Notes under the pieces: generated by a model
Told to the model about the DNA's origin: nothing
The model's input: the letters and a program-made list of their open reading frames with translations, nothing else
Database searches by the model: none
Shown: positions 55,520 to 64,000 of the stretch, in pieces
How positions within the stretch are numbered: the stretch's first letter is position 1
Layout of the letters: every line of letters starts with the position of its first letter
From: Limnanthes douglasii subsp. nivea
Taxonomy: Eukaryota > Streptophyta > Magnoliopsida > Brassicales > Limnanthaceae
NCBI GenBank assembly: GCA_036936605.1
Contig: JAUPFV010000005.1
Location: 63,570,742-63,634,741 of the forward strand
Reading direction: 5' to 3'
DNA: 64,000 nt
Position numbers and translations under genes: made by a program

Positions 55520-56780
55520 AAAGAAGATTCAATTCAATGTATAATTTTTTTTCAAGCTGACCAAAAAACAGATAATCCTAATCAATATAATTTAGCAAAT
55601 CTTCACGTTGATAAAAATAATAATTCAATCAACAAAAATATGATATCAAACATTACTTGTGATCCCAATGATAAAATAAACAAAGAAATACAAGACGCTC
55701 TACATACCATAGAGTTGACAAAAATTTCTATCTTTCTTAAGATCTGGTCATTTCAGACAATGACCATATCTCTCCCAAAATCATCTTAACATGTAGCCTT
55801 CCTTCCGCTCCAATAAATGAAAGATTACTTGCAAAAATTGTGTTAGAAAAAACCATAAGCAAGAGAGCCACTAGATTCAAAGATAAGCCTCTCAAACGCC
55901 CCTTTAAGTCTTCTCAATCCAGAAGATCTAATAGATCCTCAAAATCAATATCCATCCTATGTTGGAATGCTAGCGGCATTGGCAACAAGGTATAATTAGA
56001 AGAGTTAAGTCAATCATTAAAACTGAAACATTGATTTCATTTCTCTTCAAGAGCCAAAAGATAGAATATGAATAATAACAAACAAAACTGGATTCAATTT
56101 TGGATTTGCTATCATTAATGATAAAATTCGGATTATGTGCAAACATAATTTCCAGATTAACATCTAGATAGACCATGACCAATTTGTTCATATGATGGTA
56201 ACTCATCTCTCTTGTAACAAATAATTTTTAGTTACCATCATCTATGCTAAATGTAACAAAACTCAAAGGAATGATCTTTGGAATAAACTTAGAGAGATAT
56301 CTGTCACAAACAATGAATAACTTATTTCTGAAGATTTCAATGTAATCTTAAATGCATATGAACAATTAGCATGTGGAACTTTAAACATAATAACTATATA
56401 TGATTTTAACAACGTGATTATTGATTGCCAATTGGAGGATCCATGATTCACTCGATCCAAGTACACATGGTCTAATAATTTAAAATAGAAACGTCTTGAT
56501 ATGACATTAATTAATGCTTCATGGAGGGCCTTTTTTGATATTACAAAGGTGAAACATCTGACAAGAACTAGCTCAGACCATTCACCTTTGTGAATCATTA
56601 TCTCATCCCTTTCCAACACACCCAAATCCTCTTTTAAATATCAAAATACGTGGCTGCTTCATAATGAATTTCTTCAAACTGTTGAAAACAATTGGATAGA
56701 TCATATTCCCGATAATCCTTCAACTCTATTTTGGGGAAAGTTGAAAAGATTTAAACAAAATTTAATAACGCGGAACATTA
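55520..56780 (+). pseudogene. LINE ORF1 tail and ORF2 endonuclease remnant (first copy)
   Basis: From about 55950 the plus strand gives ILCWNASGIGNKV (ORF2 start), SLQEPKDRI, VTIIYAKCNKTQRNDLW and CGTLNIITIYDFNNVI, then KYTWSNNL, RLDMTLINASW and TRTSSDHSPL. These are the endonuclease motifs in correct order. A TAA directly after GNKV and many other stops and slips kill it. Sequence 55590-56370 is repeated at 58070-58855. Confidence 0.8.
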
Positions 56781-56869
56781 AAATGTTTTGTAATTTATTT
56801 GATATCATTGCTAATTCTGAAATCAATGTCGCGCATGTTGAACATTTCTTAGAAATTATGAATCCATCT

Positions 56870-56945
56870 ACTGGACCATCACTTTCTGATCAAGTACATA
56901 ATCAAAATTATGAATGCATCTATTGGACCATCACTTTCTAGTCAA
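56870..56945. repeat. Short local duplication
   Basis: ATGAATCCATCTACTGGACC plus ATCACTTTCTGATCAAG is repeated 50 bp later as ATGAATGCATCTATTGGACC plus ATCACTTTCTAGTCAAG. It lies at the point where LINE similarity ends. Confidence 0.85.
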
Positions 56946-56947
56946 GC

Positions 56948-57190
56948 TTGATGATATATCATTCCTCAAAATTTAAAATTATGGAACAAGTCACTCACAT
57001 AATACAACTCCCTAGTTTAAATGCATGGTTCTCAAAATATAATTTTAAAGTACAACACATAAAAAACAAACATTATTTGATACCCGATCTTTTATCTCAA
57101 CCACCATCAAGAATTCAACTCGTTACTTCTGCTAAAATTTGTTATTAGTCTTCATGGTTAAACCCTTCATACATACGAGGCCACCTAAAA
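56948..57190 (+). pseudogene. RNase H-like fragment, pararetrovirus or Ty3 type
   Basis: The frame contains WFSKYNFKVQHIKNKH and LIPDLLSQPPSR, which fits the RNase H end W-x-x-x-x-x-F-x-V-x-H-I-x-G-x-x-N-x-x-A-D-x-L-S-R. A basic, P-rich continuation follows (57150-57200). This version of the motif recalls Caulimoviridae-derived sequences integrated in plant genomes, but Ty3/gypsy RNase H is similar. It is 80 residues long, without start, RT or other viral genes, so it is only a scrap. Confidence 0.4.
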
Positions 57191-57199
57191 TAACCATTT

Positions 57200-57955
57200 T
57201 AAATGGACTTCCTCATAATATTGTGACCATAACCGCATTTGATTTTTAAAACTATTATAAAGCATTTATAATACTAAATGTATAAAGATAACAAGTGCTT
57301 CATGTTATACAATAATTTTAATATGAACTATCCCTTTTTTATGTTCTATCAATTTGCCTCAAACTTGAGGCTCTATCAATCTCAAATATGCACGTTTGGT
57401 ATCTTACTCTCTTATACTATGCTCTTATCTCATTTGAAATAACACCATTTAGCTCTAACAATTTCCTACGATTTTTTTTAATTTTTTTTTTAATCCAATA
57501 TCCTGATGGATAGATAAATCAAAGAGATTAAAGTCGTTAGTGCATAAAACATGTGTGTGTTTCGTAATCCACCTGAATAAGTGGCGGTTATGTATTGTTT
57601 CTACCGATCGTTCCACCATCTAGAGACAAATATAACTTAACCCCGATCCAATGATAAAGACAAAAGGGCAAAGCCCATATACCACTAAAGAAAGACAAAT
57701 AAAATTACAAAATTAAAAAAAGAAAAAAAGTATATATTTATAACTTTTAAATAGAGTAAAATTTAATTTAATTATAATTTATAATATATTAGTTTTCGTT
57801 CGCATCTCGTATTTTGTGAAGAAAGACCAAACAACATCTAGTTCATGTATTCTTATTTTGTTTCGTTGTGAACTTAGTATTAACATATGTTTTGGATTTC
57901 ACATTTGTTCTATAAAAAATGACCATAATTGTATTTTTTGAATAGATACAACTTC
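57200..57955. other. No recognisable feature
   Basis: AT-rich sequence with frequent stops in all frames. No repeats with clear ends were found. Confidence 0.6.
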
Positions 57956-57959
57956 TCCT

Positions 57960-58860
57960 AATAAGGACACTACTAAAATAACATAAATTTGTTAAAAAAA
58001 GACGATTCAATTCAATGTAACTTAGAAAATTTTCTAGCTGACAAAAAGATAGATAATCCTAATCAATATAATATAGCATATCTTTATGTTGATCAAAACA
58101 ATAATTCAATCAACACAGATTTGATATCAAACACTACTTGTGATCCAAACGACAAAATAAACAAAGAAATATAAGAAGCTCTACATACCATAAAGTTGGC
58201 AAAAAATCTCTATCTTTATCAAGATTTGGTCATTTCAAACAATAACCATATCTCTCCCCAAATCATCTTAACATGTATCATTCCTTCATCTTCAATAAAA
58301 AAAACTTCCTGAAAAAACCGAGTTAGAAAAAACCATAAGGAAGAAAGTTACTAGATTTAAAGATAAGCCTTTCAAAGGCCCCTTTAAGTATTCTAAATCC
58401 AAATGATCTAATAGATCCTCAAAATCATATCCATCCTATGTTGGAATGCTAGCGGCATTGGCAACAAGGTATAATTAGAAGAGTTAAGTCAATCATTAAA
58501 ACTGAAACATTGATTTCATTTCTCTTCAAAAGCCAATGATCTCAAAAGATAGATTAGGAATAATAACAAACAAAACTGGATTCAATTTTGGATTTGCTAA
58601 CATAAATGATAAAATTTGGATTATGTGGAAACATAATTTCTAGATTAACATCTAGATAGACCATGAACAATTTGTTCATATGATGGTAACTCATCTCTCT
58701 TGTAACAAATAGTTTTTAGTTACCATCATCTATGCTAAATGTAACAGAACTCAAAGGAATGATCTTTGGAATAAACTTTGAGAGATAAATGTCACAAACA
58801 ATGAATGGCTCAATTCTAGATATTTCAATGTAATCTCAAATGCATATGAACAATTCTGAA
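57960..58860 (+). pseudogene. LINE ORF1 tail and ORF2 start remnant (second copy)
   Basis: 58070-58855 repeats 55590-56370 with only scattered differences, including the same stop after GNKV and the same GTTACCATCATCTATGCTAA context. It breaks off after GCATATGAACAATT, where the first copy continues. Shared disabling changes show the two copies descend from one already dead sequence or arose by local duplication. Confidence 0.85.
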
Positions 58861-58879
58861 CAATCTGATCTGCTCGTAA

Positions 58880-59500
58880 CAACTTAAAATACAAAGGCAA
58901 ACTTAGCTACTCTAAAATTTTAATAGACAAAATGAAATCCTCTCTTGTTAACTTAGACATTTAAAACTTCTTAATTACTCTCACTGGTCTGGTGACATAA
59001 AAGCATAAAAAATTTGACGGCTTCAATCATTTACATATCCCAAACCTCTTGTAGTATTAAAATGGACCCCCAACAATAGAATACAACTTAATTGTGACGG
59101 TGCTTGTATATCTTCTGGTCAATCAAGCAGTGGAATCATCATTGAAAATAAATCCGGAACCCTTATTAAAGCTATTGATCATTTAAATGAGAAAAATACT
59201 GCCCTGATTGCTGAACTTGGGGCCTTAATTAATGGGCTAATTCTATGGTATGTCAATAACCTAACATAAGTTGATATGGAAACTGATTCATTAATGATTG
59301 TTGAAATGCTAAGTTCTGGTTCAGCTCCATGGTTCTTTGTTCCATTAATTAATTATTATAGGAATTTAATTAAGCCTCAAATGACATTAAGACATATCTT
59401 TCGTGAATAAAATTTAGTTGCTGACTGAGTTTCCAATTGGATCATTAAGATAAAATCAAACTCCAAATTTTTGCTTCCCAACTCCAGCCTCTCTTAAAGC
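58880..59500 (+). pseudogene. LINE RNase H remnant
   Basis: Plus-strand translation from 59085 gives LNCDGACISSGQSSSGIII, then IAELGALINGLILWYVNNL and VDMETDSLMIVEMLS, ending near SNWII. These match plant LINE C-terminal RNase H (D-G-A...G-I-I...E-x-x-A...E-T-D-S). The RT portion between endonuclease and RNase H is deleted in this copy. Confidence 0.75.
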
Positions 59501-59509
59501 CATCATATA

Positions 59510-60875
59510 CTAAGAAATCTTAAACTCAAGTTACTTAAGATTAACAAAATGAATCTATGGTTAGTAATTTCTTATGGCAAAAGTAATCAAAAGTAATCGT
59601 GACTATAGCTATACTCATTTTGAATCTATTTTGCATGTATTTTCATTCATTCACAAGTGGACTTTATAACTTTTGGAATTAAAGATCGCACAAAATCTTT
59701 AAGGATATTAGTAGAAAGCTTCAAAATGTATCTCAACAAGATTTTTTTAAAATCAAAATTGAGAACCAAAATTGGTCTCAACATCTAACTTCGGCCAATT
59801 GGCATATCTAGTAGAAATTATGATTTGTTAAAAAAATTGAATTGATTAATTAATTAATTTAATAAGTTAAAAAATACGAAATAAATAATCTTAATATCAT
59901 CAATATAAAAGAAATTTAAATGATAATTTCAAATTCATTCTAGTTTGTGTATATAAATAGAAAATTATAATTTTGATTTTACAACTGAAATATCAATAGA
60001 TTTGATTTTTATATAATTTATTGTATACAATTTATTTGAGTTAAATTATTTGTAAGATAATAATAAATTGATAATTTTTTTTATAATATATAAATAATTT
60101 TTTTAATAAATCATAATAATTTTATGATATTATAATTGATTAATTTATTCATCTAGTAAATAAATAAAATATCATTATAAAATAATTTTATTACATTAAT
60201 TTTAAATAATATCTCTAATATAATTTAAATTTTATTTTTGTTTATTTTAATAAAATATATTATAATTTTGAATTTATTAAACGAATAAACAAACTTGGAT
60301 AAAATAATTAAAAGTTTTGTGTGGATGAACTTTTCGTAGTGAGATTGATTGCATCGATCGTACAAAATTCGTTTATAATTAAATGGTATGATAGAATATT
60401 TTGGTTAAGAGGTCGACTAAAATATAAACATCTCCAATTTTAACTAGTTTCAACAAGTTTTATAACCCTCATTTTTATCCCAAATATCCTTATAAAAAAT
60501 ATTAGGTTATAATTTAAACTCCAAATTTAAACTCCAAATTTAAACGTCGTCTTCTTCCCTCCCTCGTATATTTTCTTACTATACCAAAATCTACAAGAAC
60601 GAAATCTAAGCACAAACTTCTTTTTCCCTCACTCACTTATACTATCTTCATCAATAAGACCAAAATATAACAGAATCAACAACATCAAATAGATAAAGGG
60701 AAATAGTAAGATTTTTTTCTTATTAGTTTTTTTATAGGCTTTGAATTAATTTTGATAAATTAAAGGAATTTAAGATGTTAAAGTAGACAAATCTAGGGTT
60801 TTATTAGTGTTTTCATAGATATATTGTTATGGTTTAGTTCGATTTTTGTTAGCATATGGATTTTAGGTTTCGTTT
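59510..60875. other. AT-rich intergenic sequence, no gene seen
   Basis: Strong A+T bias with long T/A runs at 59860-60280. No frame over 60 codons with protein-like composition. It possibly includes the untranscribed flank of the decayed transposon that follows. Confidence 0.6.
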
Positions 60876-60904
60876 TTGGAAGAAGAATTGTTATTTTTGG
60901 CTTT

Positions 60905-61140
60905 TCATTCGCAGGTGTTCATATCTCCCACTGGAGATGACCTTCCATTCCGGTGGGGGACGTTAATATTTTTCTTTCAGGTGTTCATATTCCTTGCCGG
61001 GATGGAAGGTCATCTCAGGTGGGGGACGTTGTTTTTTACAGGTCTAAAACATCCCCCGCTGGGGCTTCCCAAATTCACCAGGCAAGAACCCGACGAGAAT
61101 TTGTCTGCGCGGCTAGTCTTGATGCTCGGTGTTGCGGGGG
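60905..61140. repeat. GC-rich imperfect repeat block
   Basis: CAGGTGTTCATAT occurs at about 60914 and 60980. Each copy is followed by a CTCCC/TGCCGG arm, GATGACCTTCCATTCC or its near-complement GGATGGAAGGTCATC, and GGTGGGGGACGTT. The near-complementary arms can form a hairpin. The block contrasts sharply with the AT-rich surroundings. Frames through it are not convincing proteins. Confidence 0.65.
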
Positions 61141-61259
61141 ATTCAACTCGATGAGGACTTACCCATTTAGACATATAATTCATGTATCATGATTCAAAAC
61201 TAATTATATTTCTGTTGTTTAAGGAAACAAATTTCCAGGCCATAAAAATAAAAATCTAC

Positions 61260-62890
61260 TAAGGGACGGCGTGAATAGGCTAAACCAAGTTCAAAAAAGG
61301 TTCACCCGCACTCCGTTAGTAGTAGCGGAAGTGGCTCCGGTGTGGTGGAAGCTAGTAGGGGAGCGCATGAAGAGTGAGTATAGTGTTCTCATTCGGATTG
61401 CTTCGTACGACGTTAAATGTTTGGTAGCGCTAAAGAGCGTATTATGAGGGGTGAATCACCTTAACATGAGGAACATACTATAAAGGATGAGTCAGGTGAC
61501 GATGACAAAGAAGAAGAGCTACCTCTTCGTAGCCAAGTAAGTCCTAACGATCCCGAGAGCATAAGAAACTTGTTCCTTTCACAAAATAGTGTGATTCTTT
61601 TTCCAGACTACATGCACCACGAAGCTTTCCACACTTACATAGACAATAATAGTAGTATAATTTATGTCTCAAACTTTTTAACTAGTTTAATTTATTATAT
61701 ATTGATATGTTTTTAATTGTTTCAGTCTCGTTCTGGCAAAACCGTCCAAACCAAATACAATATACTCGGTCAATGGGACTTGAAGAACCAACAAGTTGTG
61801 AAGGCTCTCGTCGAAGGAACTCTATTTTGGCCGCTTATGCGCCACTTTCCCAAATACAACTCGAACTCGCAATTGGATAAATTTTATATCAAAAGGTAGC
61901 ATTAGGAGATGAATACCTTCCAGTTCTCATTCGGAAAAATGACTATCATGTTGGACGACGTGTATGTCATTACCGGCCTCCCGATGAATGGGATAATAAT
62001 CGAGCCATTTAGGACCACCCAATACGGTGAGTACTATACTCGATACGGTGAGTTGTTGGAAGTTACGCCCGAGATGATTCAAGAAGAGATCGAGCAACAA
62101 GATGGGAGCGATTTTGGTCTTAGATGGCTTAAGGAGCATTTTTCAGGCGACGAGTATTTGGATTCCAATGTCGCACATACCGTTGCTATGACTACACAAG
62201 ACGCTCGTGTGTACATCCAGTTCTTTCTTGGCTGTAACATATTCACGAATACGAGCCATACAAACATTTAATATAATTTTCTCATCGATTTGGAGCACTT
62301 GGATAGGCTTGATGAGATAGCATGGGGTGCATCTGCTTTGGCGTGACTGTATAAGGATTTGTAAGGCATTTCTAAGACATCGTTGAAGAGTCTATTTGGT
62401 TTTTCTGGGTTGTTAGATTGCTACGACCATTTCCCATGTTTCCGGGTTGCTGTTAATAATTTATATAGCCCAACCAGTCCGAAAATGTTGAGCTGGTTGC
62501 CGAAAATATTTACGGGGAAAAATGTTCATGGAAAGTTTTACGACTGTAACATCCTTGACTCTCGAGAAGAAAATGATATAAGTAGTGTCATATGACTACA
62601 ATTATTTTTTAGTTAACTGATAAATTTATATGTTTCTTTGTTACAAGGTTATGTGTTTGTTTGTTTATAGGTGATTTTCTAGCCTTACATTGTCATTAAA
62701 ACGACGTTTCTGGTGCAAGAGATTGGGTTGTATCGCAACCATATTTGTATTATGTATGTGATTGAGGTATACCTGCCGGATCGAGTGATCTGACAATTTG
62801 ATTGGAGGAAAGATAAGCCGTTGGATCCTATTGCAGATCGATCTGGTCTTACCAGAGGTGATAATACGCGATATACTGTTGACGCTTAAC
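61260..62890 (+). pseudogene. Plant mobile domain (PMD) gene, decayed
   Basis: An S/G-rich leader piece with acidic DDDKEEELPLRSQ (61270-61560) precedes the domain: TLFWPLMRHFPKYN, then NTFQFSFGKMTIMLDDVYVI and TGLPMNG, the core PMD signature F-x-F-x-x-G-E-M-T-x-T-L-x-D-V-x-x-L-x-G-L-P. Later pieces give EIAWGASALA, SLFGFSGLLDCYDHFPCFRV and PDRVI-x-QFDWRKDKPLDP, matching the end of the domain. Stops and slips occur at 61900, 62270, 62345, 62595 and 62795. PMD proteins include Arabidopsis MAIN/MAIL1 and many transposon-borne versions. This one looks transposon-associated because a Mutator-like gene lies beside it. Confidence 0.8.
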
Positions 62891-63524
62891 ATTGGAAAAC
62901 TGACAGGACCACTTGTATATGATCGATAGGTATACACGAATGTTTTCGGGAAGCCATATGACAGCAACGCCTCAATACACAACTTATATTGAGAGATACA
63001 ATTGGTTTCACATACCTCTATATATCCTCGATAAACACTAAGCTGTAGTCATAGTGGGGATACACCCTTATGAAAAAGTATGAAAGATGCCTATTTTTGG
63101 GTTCCCATTCCATAGGTTTGAAAAATCAGAATCAGTGGGAGAGTTTCCCCCCATCGCTTGATAAATTGTACCCGACCGGTTGATAAATACTCCTCCGTTA
63201 GGTGATAAAATATAATATATATTACAAAAATTCCCGCCAATATTGGATATCCAGCCAAATTTAATTGATTCTCCGTCAAATATTTGGACATTCCCGCCGA
63301 ATCACCGTCTATAAATGATGGAACTACGCTCGAGTAATATATGTTAAACAATACCAATGGTCGATTGTAATTGGAATGTTCACGAAGATGCAAACCTTCT
63401 CAAATATTTTGAGTTTGTGAAAGGCATGATATTGCAAAGTACGTTTGGTTTCATCGATATTTTTTTAATGCAAAATGTACTTCATGCACGGTAGGGAAGC
63501 AATATGTCCGGGGTGTATGATTCC
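62891..63524. other. Spacer between convergent PMD and MULE remnants
   Basis: No confident homology. Short frames exist (63091-63393 minus), but their composition and lack of motifs do not support a protein. The repeated word TTCCCGCC(A/G)A occurs at 63230 and 63292. Confidence 0.45.
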
Positions 63525-64000
63525 CTAACCATGTAGACGTGAAGAAGTGGTCGACAACAAATATGTTACATTGGGAAATACTTCCTTGACCGCATTCGCC
63601 AACGCCAAGTCTCTATTCGTCAAAACAATGGAGGGTAGTTTGATGAAGTGAGTTACCATCAACGATTGCAAATAATCTAACACCCATTTGTAGCTCTCAA
63701 ATTTCTCTCCGGATATAAACATAAATCTGATATAAAAAGTCTTCCTGATAGATGTGGCTCCTACGATCTCATATAACGACATCCCGTATTTATTACCTTG
63801 TACATTTTATCCATTATAACCACATTTGGAAAATTCCATAACAAATCCAAACTGCTCGATTGTGCGAACAAAATTTCAACTATGTCACCACTTTCGTGTT
63901 CGCACGATCTATGCAATTCGTAATAGTTGAACCTTTTCAGTTCATCTAACAAGTATTGGAGTTGGAAACGAACACCTTTCTAGATATTCCGTTGTTTTAG
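63525..64000 (-). pseudogene. Mutator-like (MULE) transposase fragment
   Basis: Minus strand, two frames: 63761-63952 has SLDLLWNFPNVVIMDKMYKV; 63525-63782 continues MSLYEIVGATSIRKTFYIRF, YKWVLDYLQSLM and PSIVLTNRDLALANAVKEVF. This is the MULE catalytic core with the D of V-x-x-D-x-T-Y and the second D of T-D-R-D-L-A (here T-N-R-D). The frameshift is near 63765. The N-terminal part is beyond the window edge. Catalytic function is lost in this copy. Confidence 0.85.

Noticed and set aside
1..64000. tRNA, rRNA, or organellar DNA insertions
   Set aside because: I saw no cloverleaf-type B-box context or conserved rRNA/organellar sequence on either strand. A tRNA scan was not possible by eye, so absence is not proven.

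Overview
This window is AT-rich nuclear DNA from a flowering plant, most likely a eudicot. The evidence is one intron-bearing host gene of a plant-type family and dense layers of plant-type transposable elements (Tat-lineage Ty3/gypsy, Ty1/copia, L1-like LINE, hAT, Mutator-like, Stowaway MITE). I cannot name the species. The only host gene I can support is FASCIATA1 (FAS1), the large subunit of chromatin assembly factor 1, at 47669-52561 on the + strand. It has twelve exons with canonical GT/AG junctions and an open frame of 812 residues. Two GGCGCC E2F-like sites lie upstream of its ATG.

Layout. 1-3378: minus-strand Tat-lineage element A (5' LTR, PBS, gag, protease, start of RT), inserted in a dead copia RNase H that continues at 3384. 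3541-7090: old sequence with a Mutator-like remnant. About 7125-22484, probably continuing after 33013: a very decayed minus-strand Ty3/gypsy element D. Three younger elements sit in it: a 1.3 kb deletion-derivative LTR element C (8338-9647, TSD CTTAC); chimeric Tat element B (12955-20212, TSD GTCAT); and full-length Tat element E (22485-33012, TSD ACCTC). Elements B and E each carry, next to the 3' LTR and antisense to gag-pol, a homologous extra gene with its own conserved 5' leader. 34133-34384 is a Stowaway-like MITE. 34457-40346 is a complete hAT transposon with an 8-bp TSD. It has two divergent genes, a BED/hATC transposase on minus and a plant-transposon-type protein on plus, with a TATA box on each side of a shared promoter. 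40864-47084 is a nearly intact L1-like LINE with a 17-bp TSD, inserted just upstream of FAS1. After FAS1 come degenerate LINE copies with a duplicated block of about 0.8 kb (54380-59500), a possible pararetrovirus-like RNase H scrap, a decayed plant mobile domain gene (61260-62890, +) and a converging Mutator-like transposase fragment (63525-64000, -).

The element boundaries are well supported because the target-site duplications can be read directly. All TE proteins carry stops or frameshifts except the short gag of element C. FAS1 is the only gene here that looks functional. The most unusual structures are the two-gene hAT and the antisense gene shared by two Tat elements. Identity values are estimates by eye.
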